DNA from: Methanocalculus natronophilus
Lineage (GTDB): Archaea; Halobacteriota; Methanomicrobia; Methanomicrobiales; Methanocorpusculaceae
Assembly: GCF_038751955.1 (NCBI RefSeq)
Contig: NZ_JBCEXH010000003.1
Span: forward strand, 138,740 to 202,739
Direction: 5' to 3'
DNA: 64,000 nucleotides
Part shown: positions 32,479 to 41,456 of the stretch, in pieces
Layout: each line of letters opens with the position of its first letter
How positions within the stretch are numbered: the stretch's first letter is position 1
Notes under the pieces: model-generated
Database searches by the model: none
What the model saw: only the letters and a program-made list of their open reading frames with translations
What the model was told of the DNA's origin: nothing
Translations under genes and position numbers: made by a program

Positions 32479-33264
32479 TTATCCCCGGACACCAGCAATA
32501 GCCGAAGGTGTCATACTTGAAAAGCTTTCCCCTGAAAGAAATTCTTTCACCTTCATCCATGTATCTTCAATAATTGATACGATCGGTTCCAGAACACTCA
32601 TCGGTTTATCAACAATCTGCCTCTCTAAATGTAAGCTGTTTCCCCCCTCGACAACCTGCCTACCCCCGTGATCTAATTGAACGATCACTTCAGATCCATC
32701 ATCTGCGTAGACAGTATCGCCTGCCATTAATCTCTCCCCAACGGTTGCACTCATAACCCGGTTCTGTCTCTGAATATACCCTTTTCCTCGAACGTAGGTT
32801 ATTCTCCCAACTTCAACATCATCTCCATCTGGTAGAAGAATTCTATCAAGAACTTTCGGGCGGACATCGGTCGCTTCAGGGGTCGGTTTTGGTAATAGGG
32901 AGCTGCCTCCCCGTTCAAACACTATCGCCGTACCTCCGGTACCACCACTAAACATTGTCTCACCTCTATCAGCCAATGAAACAGTGGCAAAAGATCCCGG
33001 ACCAAGAATCAGAACATTATATTCCAAAATGCTATCACCAGTTTTGGCGGGTTGGGCGCTCATGCCCCGTGTTATAGAAACTGAGTATCCTCCACTCGAA
33101 TCATCCGGGGCATGTGTGATCGACACTACTCGTCCAAGTACCGATTCATCAGTCCAGACCTGTAATGTCGTATGAGATCCGGTCTGGGCTGACACGGGCA
33201 GAGCGCAGGTACAAACAAGAGCAGTGATTAAGACCAACATGCAAATCTTCGTAAAAATGTTCAT
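32479..33264 (-). CDS. Secreted FecR-domain protein
   Basis: 261 residues. A signal peptide (about 1-26, MLVLITALVCTCALPVSAQT) is followed by a FecR/LysM-like beta domain in the C-terminal half. This has KGYIQRQNRVMSATVGERL, AGDTVYADDGSEVIVQLDHG and a final helix (SIIEDTWMKVKEFL). FecR domains are sensor or scaffold modules of surface proteins. A related half-copy (SILEYNVLILGPGSFATVSL) sits in the N-terminal part, so it may hold two such repeats. Probably released or surface-associated. Nothing coding was found in the 306 bases upstream. Confidence 0.75.
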   Translation of the reverse strand: MNIFTKICMLVLITALVCTCALPVSAQTGSHTTLQVWTDESVLGRVVSITHAPDDSSGGYSVSITRGMSAQPAKTGDSILEYNVLILGPGSFATVSLADRGETMFSGGTGGTAIVFERGGSSLLPKPTPEATDVRPKVLDRILLPDGDDVEVGRITYVRGKGYIQRQNRVMSATVGERLMAGDTVYADDGSEVIVQLDHGGRQVVEGGNSLHLERQIVDKPMSVLEPIVSIIEDTWMKVKEFLSGESFSSMTPSAIAGVRG

Positions 33265-33570
33265 AAAAAAGAGAAAGGCGGTAAACTAATAAATAATTAA
33301 CTCAATTGCCACTTATTTTCTGAGTATCCTGTTAACTCTACAATGGCACATTAGCTCACCATAATCCTATCCCCGCCCCTGAAATCCCCTATGAATCCGA
33401 GTCAAGCGATGCGATTGGTTGAATGAGCGTTCCTTTCTTCACAGAGTGGTTAAACCTCCTCTCAATGCCACCCTCTCGAAAAGGCTATCCGCTTCAAAAT
33501 CCTACAATAGATCTGAGCCCGGAGCTAACATTATATGTTGACACACACAATCCTGGCTCCAATGCCTTTC
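33265..33570. other. Intergenic region, promoter of the secreted protein; no gene seen
   Basis: 306 bases between the FecR-domain gene and the transposase remnant. AT-rich near 33275-33300 (minus-strand promoter likely). A weak plus frame from 33423 lacks conserved features. Confidence 0.5.
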
Positions 33571-33921
33571 TCAGGTTAAAACCCGTTTTTTCCTCTTCAT
33601 TTTACATTTACGCGAATTAATCCTGTTTTTTTCGTTCATCACGATTGTTCTGGCAACACTCAGTGCATCCTGTATTTTCGGTGGAATAAGATACTTGATG
33701 ATCCGTACAATATCGTGCAAAGTGAGCTTCTTTCTCACCGAAAGAGCCTGCATCAGTTCCTGCGTGATCCAGAGCATTGCCAGAAGAACCAGTGCCATGT
33801 GATGGTGCCACGCATTCCAGTTTCTCACCTGATAGTTATTCATCCCGGCGAGTTGGTTCACATCCTGGAACGAACGCTCGATCCAGAACCGTTGACTCTG
33901 CATGCTTGCAAGATGTGACAA
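33571..33921 (-). pseudogene. C-terminal fragment of an IS701/IS4-like transposase
   Basis: 116 residues. SQRFWIERSFQDVNQLAGMN, then YQVRNWNAWHHHMALVLLAM, matches the last part of DDE transposases of the IS701 type, where the conserved Glu (WIERSF) closes the catalytic triad. The upstream two thirds with the Asp residues are absent, and no intact terminal repeats are seen. It is a dead insertion-sequence remnant. Confidence 0.75.
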
Positions 33922-33992
33922 TGCGGTGTTATAGTTTTGAATAATTATCGAAAGCTTTTTTTTTTATTCGTATTTGCGAATCTGTGTCTATA

Positions 33993-34238
33993 TTATGTCT
34001 CATTATCTATAAAATATAATGATTGTATATGTTCCAATCCAAGCCCTTCTCTCGCTTCAGATTCAGAAATCAATAGCCCTTTTTCCTTTTCAAGCCGGTA
34101 TTTCTGGAGGCAGATATAATCTTCTTCAGTAAGGATCGAATCTTGATCGATCATATCTGATTTGATATTTTGACCTCCTTGACAATTCTCAATCTCTTTT
34201 TCCGTACCCTCCATCTCCTCTATCTCCTCTCCTCTCAT
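33993..34238 (-). CDS. Possible charged 81-aa protein
   Basis: From ATG 34238 (a TTG at 34268 is in frame). The start is low-complexity GA-rich DNA (MRGEEIEEMEGTEKEIENC); the rest (ILTEEDYICLQKYRLEKEKG) looks more protein-like. It begins directly downstream of the hydrolase gene on the same strand. Could be a genuine small gene or a chance frame in purine-rich DNA. Confidence 0.35.
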   Translation of the reverse strand: MRGEEIEEMEGTEKEIENCQGGQNIKSDMIDQDSILTEEDYICLQKYRLEKEKGLLISESEAREGLGLEHIQSLYFIDNET

Positions 34239-34271
34239 CTTCTCTTTCTCTCTCACATCTCTCGCCAATAA

Positions 34272-35072
34272 TCACCCAAGAAACTCCTCGATCATCACTG
34301 CAATCTTCACCGGCTCGCAGAAGATCATGCCGTGCGCCTGCCCTTTCAGTATATGCAGGGTGGCATCAGGGAGGGCTGCTGCGATGAGTTCTGCATTATC
34401 GGGGGGAATGACAATATCACGGTCGCCTGCCAGAACCAGTGCCGGAGACCGGACTGCATGGAGCTCAGGGTAGACTCCGTCCCACAGGAGCATGGCATCA
34501 TACTGCTCCTTCACCGCCTGGGGGTTGGCAACCTCCCCGTAGTCCACAAACCAGGTGCTGGGATCGGGGTGCTCACACCGGTACTCTTCGGTGAGAAGGA
34601 GCCTGCCTGCACGATCAACGTACGCCTCAGGGGTATCGAATTCCTGTGCCATCTCCTCCAGGACCCATTCTTCAGCTGGAACCCTCAATGCCCCGCCGCA
34701 ATCTGCATTCAGGAGGACAAACCGGTTGAGCGTATCTGGAAAGAGAACTGCATATTCAAGTGCGATCATGCCGCCCATAGAGTACCCGACGATATGGACA
34801 GGCTGCTCATCAACACCAGCAAGCTGCGTGATCACCTGGTGCAGATCCCGGGCAGCTTGCGGAATCGAGAACTCAACTGCGGGATTCCTCTCGCCGGAAA
34901 CCCCCCGGTGGTTATAGAGAATAATCGTGTATTTTTTAGCAAGATACGTTATCAGGCGGGATGGCCACTCGTCAAGCGTCATCCCATATCCAGACACAAA
35001 AACGATTACCGGCCCATCCCCGCAAATTGCATACCGGAGAGGGACAGCATCTTCAGTCATAGCAACAGGCAT
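34272..35072 (-). CDS. Alpha/beta hydrolase
   Basis: 266 residues, typical size. Oxyanion region VIVFVSGYGMTLDEW, nucleophile elbow HIVGYSMGGMIAL (Ser), acid in LVLAGDRDIVIPP (Asp) and catalytic His in KGQAHGMIF form a complete triad. A cytoplasmic esterase-, lipase- or haloperoxidase-like enzyme; substrate unknown. ATG 35072 or ATG 35060 could be the start. Confidence 0.88.
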   Translation of the reverse strand: MPVAMTEDAVPLRYAICGDGPVIVFVSGYGMTLDEWPSRLITYLAKKYTIILYNHRGVSGERNPAVEFSIPQAARDLHQVITQLAGVDEQPVHIVGYSMGGMIALEYAVLFPDTLNRFVLLNADCGGALRVPAEEWVLEEMAQEFDTPEAYVDRAGRLLLTEEYRCEHPDPSTWFVDYGEVANPQAVKEQYDAMLLWDGVYPELHAVRSPALVLAGDRDIVIPPDNAELIAAALPDATLHILKGQAHGMIFCEPVKIAVMIEEFLG

Positions 35073-35167
35073 ATACCAACCAGTCGATACAAGAGCTGAT
35101 AGCAGTTATCTTAAACGGGAGCAGATCCCAACAAAAATTTGCATACGTATCGCTTTCATCTCTCAAC

Positions 35168-35719
35168 TTATCTTCCCCGCTTCAACTCCTCAATCTCCCG
35201 CCTCAGCTGTTTTATCTCATTTCTGTCTGATCCAATCTCAAGGAAGCCCATGCCAACAAAGATCGCCATGACAGACATGAGACCAAGTCCGATGTGAATC
35301 ATATTCATAATCGAAACAATATCATCGCTCAGCCTGTTCAGGTTTTCAGCAAGGGAATGCATATCATCTGCAGTGGCTACCAGATCAGATCCGGTTGTAT
35401 GAAGCGAGACCCCGACTTTATATAACAACTCTCCACCCTCAATAAGCGGATCCCCTCCTTTGACAAGTGGGATCAGATTGATAAGCCTGCCTGCATCCCG
35501 CATATACCCGCCTGTCTTTTCAAGCGGCTGACCAATACTCTCTATCGATTCTCCGGTTGATCGGATCGAACTCTCATGCCGCTCAATTATGGCACTGGAA
35601 TCCTGTAAGACATGCCTGGCATCAACAGCAGATCCAAGAGTATAGCTATATCCCGTTCCGATGATGCCGATGACACCGATAATGATGAGCATTGTCCCGA
35701 GTAACTCAAGTTTCTGCAT
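35168..35719 (-). CDS. Membrane protein with two helices around a coiled-coil domain
   Basis: 183 residues. N-terminal helix (MLIIIGVIGIIGTGYSYTLG), then ~100 extracytoplasmic residues rich in Ser/Gly/Glu with heptad spacing, and a second helix (IHIGLGLMSVMAIFVGMGFL, about 142-161). A charged tail follows (NEIKQLRREIEELKRGR). The arrangement recalls methyl-accepting sensor architecture without a signalling domain. No family recognised. Confidence 0.7.
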   Translation of the reverse strand: MQKLELLGTMLIIIGVIGIIGTGYSYTLGSAVDARHVLQDSSAIIERHESSIRSTGESIESIGQPLEKTGGYMRDAGRLINLIPLVKGGDPLIEGGELLYKVGVSLHTTGSDLVATADDMHSLAENLNRLSDDIVSIMNMIHIGLGLMSVMAIFVGMGFLEIGSDRNEIKQLRREIEELKRGR

Positions 35720-35859
35720 GAATCAGCCTCGCATGATGATCAGTTCAGAAGTAAGATTTCTCTTCTTTTATTAATAGAATAAGGTTTTGCATCTCACGTC
35801 AGGATATTCATGAACAACCAAACCAGCCTTTTCAAAAGCTCATACAAAGTCGATAATGT

Positions 35860-37392
35860 ATGAAAACCCGCACGCGGATCCCGCTGTCACCTTCATCAGG
35901 TAGAACCGCATACAGACAGTTCATGAGTACACGAGCAACCCCGGATCTCTTTGAGATAGCAGATAGTGCCATGGAGCGCTATGGCTTCTCTCCAGTCTTC
36001 TCTGATGATGTCATCAGGCATGTGGAGGCGATTCAAAATGAGATCTCAATCGGCACAACTGACCAGGCAACAGATCTCCGGCATCTCCTCTGGTGCTCGA
36101 TAGACAACCACGATTCAAAAGATCTTGACCAGATCCAGTATTGTGAAGAGACAGGTAACGGTGAGATCCGGGTGCTGGTTGCTATCGCCGATGTCGATTA
36201 TTATGTGAAGAAAGGCTCCCCGGCAGATCGCCACGCTGCACACCAGGGCTCTTCCATCTATACGGGTGTCGTCACCTATCCGATGCTCCCGGACAGGCTC
36301 TCTGCAAATATCTCATCCCTGCTTCCAAAACAAGACAAACCTGCGATCACCATCGAATATTTTGTTCTCCCGGATGGAACGACACGCCATGGAGCGATAT
36401 GTATGGCCCTTGTCGAGAACAAGGCACAACTCGTCTATGAAACTATTGGGGACTGGCTCTTTGGAAAGAGAGACGTTCCCGAAGGTGTACAATCTATACG
36501 GGGTCTCAGTACACAGCTGCTTCTCCAGAACAAGGCAGCAGAAAAGCTCAACGAGCACCGTTCCAGGCAGGGAGTGTTAGACCTGGAAACCATTGAGGCA
36601 ACTCCGGTAGTACAAGACGGGAAGGTGGCCGGGCTCATCATCCAGGAAGACAACCCTGCACGATCCATCATTGAGGAGTTCATGATTGCAGCGAACAGAA
36701 CCCTGGTGGATTTTCTTGAAACAAAAAAATCTCCGACAATTCAGCGGATTGTCAGGACACCAAAGAACTGGGAGGGTATCGTCGCAGAAGCAAAGGAACG
36801 GAAGATGAAGCTGCCACATAAACCAGATGCCCGTGCACTCGCCCGTTTCCTCCTTGCCCAAAAGAAACGGGATCCTGACACCTTCCCGGACCTCTCCCTG
36901 ACCATTGTGAAACTCATTGGCCCGGGCGAGTATATCGCACTTGCACCAGGTGAGGACTCACCCGGCCATTTTGCACTTGCAGTCACCGATTACACGCACG
37001 GTACCGCTCCAAACAGGCGGTATGTCGATCTCATCATCCAGCGGCTGGTCAAGGCAGCAATCAGATCAGATCCACACCCCTACACCCCTGATGAGCTGCA
37101 CGAGCTTGCAGACCACCTCTCAGCCTCGGAAAAAGCAGGCAAAAAAGTCGAGCGGTTTATGAGGAAGTCGGCAGCAGCACTATTGCTTCAGGATAAAATC
37201 GGATCAGTATTTTCAGGTATCATCACCGGTGCGTCTGAGAAAGGAACCTATGCACGAGTCATTGATCCTCCGGTTGAGGGCCGTATTGTAGAGAATGAAC
37301 AGGGGTGCCGGATAGGCCGGAAAGTCCGTGTCCGCCTGCTGAAAACAGATCCCTGGAAAGGCTTTATTGATTTTGCAAAAGTCCAGGAGTAA
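35860..37392 (+). CDS. RNB-domain ribonuclease (RNase R/II family)
   Basis: 510 residues. The RNB catalytic domain starts around residue 80 with LRHLLWCSIDNHDSKDLDQI, containing the Asp cluster that binds Mg. It continues with VAIADVDYYVKKGSPADRHA, YPMLPDRLSANISSLLP and the late block HFALAVTDYTHGTAPNRRYV. A short C-terminal S1-like segment (GIITGASEKGTYARVIDPPV) follows. It degrades RNA 3' to 5'. The N-terminal cold-shock domains of bacterial RNase R are missing. Most archaea rely on the exosome, so an RNB enzyme is an addition. ATG 35860 or ATG 35923 may be used. Confidence 0.88.
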   Translation: MKTRTRIPLSPSSGRTAYRQFMSTRATPDLFEIADSAMERYGFSPVFSDDVIRHVEAIQNEISIGTTDQATDLRHLLWCSIDNHDSKDLDQIQYCEETGNGEIRVLVAIADVDYYVKKGSPADRHAAHQGSSIYTGVVTYPMLPDRLSANISSLLPKQDKPAITIEYFVLPDGTTRHGAICMALVENKAQLVYETIGDWLFGKRDVPEGVQSIRGLSTQLLLQNKAAEKLNEHRSRQGVLDLETIEATPVVQDGKVAGLIIQEDNPARSIIEEFMIAANRTLVDFLETKKSPTIQRIVRTPKNWEGIVAEAKERKMKLPHKPDARALARFLLAQKKRDPDTFPDLSLTIVKLIGPGEYIALAPGEDSPGHFALAVTDYTHGTAPNRRYVDLIIQRLVKAAIRSDPHPYTPDELHELADHLSASEKAGKKVERFMRKSAAALLLQDKIGSVFSGIITGASEKGTYARVIDPPVEGRIVENEQGCRIGRKVRVRLLKTDPWKGFIDFAKVQE

Positions 37393-37411
37393 AATATGAT
37401 AGTAGAGGAGT

Positions 37412-37879
37412 TTACAAGCTGCGTTCAGCCTGGCGGGTAAAAAACCCGATCCCATCCTCTGTCTGATACACATTGGAAAACTCTCTCTTCGTGCTCGGAG
37501 TCTCAATTGTTAGTCTTGGAACCGTGACCAGAAATGTGTGGCGCGGGAACCAGTACGTATCATCACCATAATCAAAAGATGCAGACTCAACTTCAAGGAC
37601 GGCCTGGTTCAGATCAGCGCTCAGAATCGTACTCTCTTCAAAATTCATGGCTCTTTGTACCTTGTTCCTGAGATCATGGTTGCCAAGGAGCATGACAAGT
37701 AACTGGACACCGGGATCAACATTGTAATCCACGGTAACTGTGGCTGTTGTCTCTTCAAGAATGATATCGACACTGTCAAACGTAATATAGCTGAACCTGG
37801 TGCCAGGCTCTTCAGCAGCGACAGGCATACAGCAGGCTGCAAGAAGGAGTAGTATTGCAACACTTATGCCCGTTTTCAT
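37412..37879 (-). CDS. Secreted protein, unknown function
   Basis: 155 residues with an N-terminal signal sequence (ISVAILLLLAACCMPVAA, cleavage near residue 23). The mature part has two predicted beta-rich halves (YITFDSVDIILEETTATVTV; HTFLVTVPRLTIETPSTKRE) with VQLLVMLLGNHDLRNKVQRA between. I recall similar proteins in other methanogens but no assigned function. Its stop lies 20 bases from the convergent RNase stop. Confidence 0.7.
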   Translation of the reverse strand: MKTGISVAILLLLAACCMPVAAEEPGTRFSYITFDSVDIILEETTATVTVDYNVDPGVQLLVMLLGNHDLRNKVQRAMNFEESTILSADLNQAVLEVESASFDYGDDTYWFPRHTFLVTVPRLTIETPSTKREFSNVYQTEDGIGFFTRQAERSL

Positions 37880-37969
37880 GGAATACTATTATTCCTATAT
37901 AATTATAGTGTTTCTGGTTGAAACACATATTCTAACTGGAAAAAGAAAAAATACGGTGAAGGGAATTGT

Positions 37970-38263
37970 CTACTCCTTCATCTCAAATTGTCCTGACTTT
38001 GTCAGAACAATTTCAATGCTTGAGACATTTGTTCTTCCCGAATCTGTCTCAATCTCCTCTGTTGTTGTGGATATCTCTTTTTTCCCAACTCCTTCAAGGA
38101 AGCGGTTCAGGGAGATCTCGGCTGTATCGACTGCACGTGAAATGGCTTTGCCGCGTGCCTTGATTGCCACCAGATCTGCGCCATTGTTGAACTGTGTCAC
38201 TACTGCCAGTACATAATTCATGACCGGCTTGTTGCCAACGAATACTGTGTTGTCATTTTGCAT
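37970..38263 (-). CDS. albA: Chromatin protein Alba
   Basis: 97 residues, standard Alba length. [40 protein letters not shown] (with the Lys-rich loop that enters the DNA groove) and [13 protein letters not shown] are diagnostic. It binds dsDNA and RNA as dimers and is a major nucleoid protein. It lies 8 bases downstream of asd and ends the long minus-strand run. Confidence 0.95.
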   Translation of the reverse strand: MQNDNTVFVGNKPVMNYVLAVVTQFNNGADLVAIKARGKAISRAVDTAEISLNRFLEGVGKKEISTTTEEIETDSGRTNVSSIEIVLTKSGQFEMKE

Positions 38264-38271
38264 ATGATCCC

Positions 38272-39288
38272 TCAGATGTATCCTTTTGTCTTGAGTAATT
38301 CTGCATTGAGCACAGAAGAGCCCGCAGCTCCCCTGATGGTGTTATGTCCCATTGCTGTATACCGGATGCCTTCTCTGATCCGGCCAACCGAGACGGTCAT
38401 CCCATTGCCCAGGTTTCGATCAAGCCGTGTCTGGGGCCTGTCCGGCTGCTCAAATATATGGAGCAGATTCTCCGGCTGAGTCGGAAGACCCGTAAACGGC
38501 GGTTTCCAGTTCAAAAATGCTGATTGTACCTCTTCAACACTCCTGTTTGTATCAAGCCAGACTGACATCATGTGCCCGTCAATAACCGGTACCCGGTTGC
38601 AGCTTGCGCTGATTGACAGGTCTGCAGCCTCAATCTCAGCTCCATTAAATGTACCCAGGATCTTCTGTGGCTCTGTCTCCATCTTCTCTTCTTCAGACCC
38701 GATATAGGGGACAATGTTGTCAAAGATGGTCATTCCAGGAATACCATCAAACCCGGCACCGGAGATCGCCTGAAGCGTTGCCACCCTGACACCGGATATG
38801 CCAAGAGGCACAACCGGTACAAGTGAACTGGTGAGAACGATTGTTGAACAGTTCGGGTTGGTGACGATACACCCATCCCGTCCGCGGTCATGCTGGACGT
38901 CAATGAGCCCGGCATGATCGGGATTTACCTCAGCAATTAACAATGGCACATCAGGATCCATCCGGTGGGATGATGCATTACTGCATACAGTGACACCAGC
39001 CTCAGCGATGGCAACCTCGAGATCCTTTGCAATCTCTGCTGGAAGAGCAGAGAAGACGATATCAAGGTCCTTCACAGCTTCAACAGTCGTCGGACTGACA
39101 ACAGTATCAGCAATACTGGCTGGAAATGGAGCATCAAGCCTCCAGTTGACCACGTTTCCATATGGCTTTCCGGCACTCCGCTCAGATGCGGTGAGTGTCT
39201 GAAGATGGAACCATGGATGGCTGGCAAGAAGCTGGACAAAACGCTGACCTACGGCACCTGTAGCACCAAGTACTCCTACATTGATCAT
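38272..39288 (-). CDS. asd: Aspartate-semialdehyde dehydrogenase
   Basis: 338 residues, archaeal/fungal type. NADPH-binding [18 protein letters not shown], catalytic Cys in [25 protein letters not shown] and the substrate His in [13 protein letters not shown]. Reduces aspartyl phosphate to the semialdehyde, feeding lysine, threonine and methionine. dapA and dapB, which use the product, are in the same run of genes. Confidence 0.96.
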   Translation of the reverse strand: MINVGVLGATGAVGQRFVQLLASHPWFHLQTLTASERSAGKPYGNVVNWRLDAPFPASIADTVVSPTTVEAVKDLDIVFSALPAEIAKDLEVAIAEAGVTVCSNASSHRMDPDVPLLIAEVNPDHAGLIDVQHDRGRDGCIVTNPNCSTIVLTSSLVPVVPLGISGVRVATLQAISGAGFDGIPGMTIFDNIVPYIGSEEEKMETEPQKILGTFNGAEIEAADLSISASCNRVPVIDGHMMSVWLDTNRSVEEVQSAFLNWKPPFTGLPTQPENLLHIFEQPDRPQTRLDRNLGNGMTVSVGRIREGIRYTAMGHNTIRGAAGSSVLNAELLKTKGYI

Positions 39289-39367
39289 GAGCAGAAGATC
39301 TAAGGGTATTAATATATTTAAGGGTTAAGTTTTTTTCCGGTAAAACCAACCCTGAAAAGTGGAGTCC

Positions 39368-39556
39368 CTACTCCATATGGATTGCTTCGGCAGGGCACTC
39401 ATCGACACAGTTTTCACAGTCAACACAGAGATCGTCCTCAACAACTGCCAGATCATCATTCATGGTGATTGCAGCAGACGGACAGATATCAACACAGGCT
39501 TCACAACCAGTGCATTTTTCTTTATCAACAATAGCAACCAAAATTGGTACCTCCAT
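39368..39556 (-). CDS. 2[4Fe-4S] ferredoxin
   Basis: 62 residues with two classic cluster motifs, CTGCEACVDICP and CVDCENCVDECP (each CxxCxxCxxxCP). Low-potential electron carrier in the cytoplasm. It sits between dapB and asd in one transcription direction; it may supply electrons in the DAP branch or simply ride along. Confidence 0.95.
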   Translation of the reverse strand: MEVPILVAIVDKEKCTGCEACVDICPSAAITMNDDLAVVEDDLCVDCENCVDECPAEAIHME

Positions 39557-39600
39557 AAGTATTTATAAAAAATTATGGGAAATAAGTTTCGATTTTACTG

Positions 39601-40365
39601 TCAGTCAGCGAGCCCGAGCACGTCTTTCATGGTATACATCCCGGCAGGCTGCTCTGACACCCATTTCGCGGCCCGTAGTGCGCCCCGTGCAAAAACCGAG
39701 CGATCATATGCGCGATGTGAAAGTTCAATTGTCTCGAAATTTCCGGAAAAAAGCACTTTGTGGTCTCCGACAATATCGCCTCCACGAATGACATGCACGC
39801 CGATCTCACTCCCGCGCTCGGTCATGCCGACACGGCCATACTGTTTCTCCCGTGCACCCATCTCTTCTTCGAGGATCTCAAGAATGGTCCGGGCAGTGCC
39901 GCTTGGCGCATCTTTTTTGTACCGGTGGTGTGCCTCGATCACTTCACAGTCATAGTCATTGAGAAGCGTTGCGGCATTCCTGATTAGCTGCCAGAAAATG
40001 TTTACGCCGACACTGAAGTTTGTTGTCTTGACGATTGGAACAACCCCTTCGGTGGCTTTTCGAATCCGCATCTCCTCCTCATCATTAAAGCCGGTTGTTC
40101 CAACAACAAGCGCAGTTTTGTTTCTGGCTGCAATCTCGATATTGGTAACTGATGCAGATGCAATCGTGAAGTCTATCAGGCAATCCGGTTTTACAGTTTT
40201 GAGAAATGAATCAAGATCCGCTGCTTCCACAACAGGCTTTCCAAAGAGCTCTCCTGATCGCAGATCGATTCCGCCTGCATATGCAAGATCCGGATCATTA
40301 TTGATCATATCTCCAATAATTGTACCCATACGGCCAAATGCGCCACATACTGCTACATTAATCAT
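39601..40365 (-). CDS. dapB: 4-hydroxy-tetrahydrodipicolinate reductase
   Basis: 254 residues from ATG 40365. Nucleotide-binding VAVCGAFGRMGTIIGDMI, TTGFNDEEEM, the central IEAHHRYKKDAPSGTA (catalytic His-His and Lys) and HRAYDRSVFARGALRAAKWV are seen. Reduces the DapA product with NAD(P)H in lysine synthesis. It overlaps the dapA stop by 8 bases (ATGATTAA). An upstream extension of the frame lies inside dapA and is not used. Confidence 0.96.
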   Translation of the reverse strand: MINVAVCGAFGRMGTIIGDMINNDPDLAYAGGIDLRSGELFGKPVVEAADLDSFLKTVKPDCLIDFTIASASVTNIEIAARNKTALVVGTTGFNDEEEMRIRKATEGVVPIVKTTNFSVGVNIFWQLIRNAATLLNDYDCEVIEAHHRYKKDAPSGTARTILEILEEEMGAREKQYGRVGMTERGSEIGVHVIRGGDIVGDHKVLFSGNFETIELSHRAYDRSVFARGALRAAKWVSEQPAGMYTMKDVLGLAD

Positions 40366-41245
40366 AACGACCAAGCACCTCTGCAAGTTGATGTGTCTTC
40401 TCTTCACCAAGCTCGGTAAGCGGCAGCCTGAGTGGTCCTGCTGCCCGTCCGCGCAGCTCAACCCCCTTCTTGACAGGGATTGGATTTGTGTCGATGAACA
40501 TTGCCTGGAAGAGTGGGGAGAGTTCATAATGCAGGTGCTGCGCCCTGGCAAATGAACCGGATCGGCAGGCGGCATAGAGATCGCACATCCGTTTTGCCTC
40601 AAGATTTGCTGCAACAGAGATGACACCCATCCCGCCAAGTGCGAGAATTGGCAGTGTCATGTTATCATCCCCGGAGAGGACCGAAAACGGTATCTCCCTC
40701 TCAATTTCGCGTGTACCCTCGATAATCTGAGATATCTGCCCGATATCCCCGCTTGCTTCCTTGACACCGACAATGCCCGGATGCTCTGCCAGTTCGATGA
40801 TGAGATCAGCAGTGAGGTTCTGTCCTGTCCGGGAGGGGACATTGTAGATAATGATTGGAAGGCCCGTCTCTGCGAGAAGTGTGTAGTGCTTGATAAGCCC
40901 GGCACGATTGGGTTTGTTGTAATACGGGCTGATAACAAGTGCCGCATCTGCGCCGATCTTTTTTGCTGCCCTGGTCAGCGTCAGCGCCTCGTCTGTGTTA
41001 TTTGATCCGGTACCTGCAATAACCGGAATTGAGTTTCCAACAGCAGAAACTACCTCTTCAATGACTTCCTCATGCTCAGCAAAGCTCAGAGTTGCCGACT
41101 CTCCTGTTGAGCCACAGGGAACAATGCCATGTATCCCCTGGGACTGCAGAAATTCGGTATTTGAACGAAGCCCTTCGATATCAACGGGCATCTGATCGGT
41201 TCGTTGAAAAGGAGTAATGATGGCAGGTATTATACCATGAAACAT
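40358..41245 (-). CDS. dapA: 4-hydroxy-tetrahydrodipicolinate synthase
   Basis: 295 residues from ATG 41245 (MFHGIIPAIITPFQ). TIM-barrel aldolase with the Schiff-base Lys in VGVKEASGDIGQI, CGSTGESATLS and IIYNVPSRTGQN. Condenses pyruvate with aspartate semialdehyde. Starts 11 bases after rps17e and is coupled to dapB. Confidence 0.96.
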   Translation of the reverse strand: MFHGIIPAIITPFQRTDQMPVDIEGLRSNTEFLQSQGIHGIVPCGSTGESATLSFAEHEEVIEEVVSAVGNSIPVIAGTGSNNTDEALTLTRAAKKIGADAALVISPYYNKPNRAGLIKHYTLLAETGLPIIIYNVPSRTGQNLTADLIIELAEHPGIVGVKEASGDIGQISQIIEGTREIEREIPFSVLSGDDNMTLPILALGGMGVISVAANLEAKRMCDLYAACRSGSFARAQHLHYELSPLFQAMFIDTNPIPVKKGVELRGRAAGPLRLPLTELGEEKTHQLAEVLGRYD

Positions 41246-41256
41246 ACGGTGAAATA

Positions 41257-41445
41257 TCACCGTCTTCCAGTATTAACTTTTCTTGTGATATAGCCTGCCA
41301 CACGGTTACGCACCGTCTTGCTCTCGATGGTGGTGAGATTGGTAACCGCGTGCTTATTCTCATCAAATTCGTTTGAGAAGTAATTTCCATGTTGTTCCAG
41401 GAGTCCTGTTCCGATTGACTTGATGTAACTTGGTTTGATTCCCAT
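41257..41445 (-). CDS. rps17e: Small-subunit ribosomal protein S17e (eS17)
   Basis: 62 residues from ATG 41445: MGIKPSYIKSIGTGLLEQHG, then FDENKHAVTNLTTIESKTVR and RVAGYITRKV. Archaeal/eukaryal-specific 30S protein of normal size. Its link to dapA is, as far as I recall, common in Methanomicrobia. Confidence 0.95.
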   Translation of the reverse strand: MGIKPSYIKSIGTGLLEQHGNYFSNEFDENKHAVTNLTTIESKTVRNRVAGYITRKVNTGRR

Positions 41446-41456
41446 GTATATCGTCC

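Noticed and set aside
33423-33620. 65-residue plus-strand frame
   Set aside because: Crosses the end of the transposase remnant and shows no protein-like pattern.
34272-35099. Long plus-strand frames opposite the alpha/beta hydrolase
   Set aside because: The minus strand has a full Ser-Asp-His triad in order; the plus frames are shadows.
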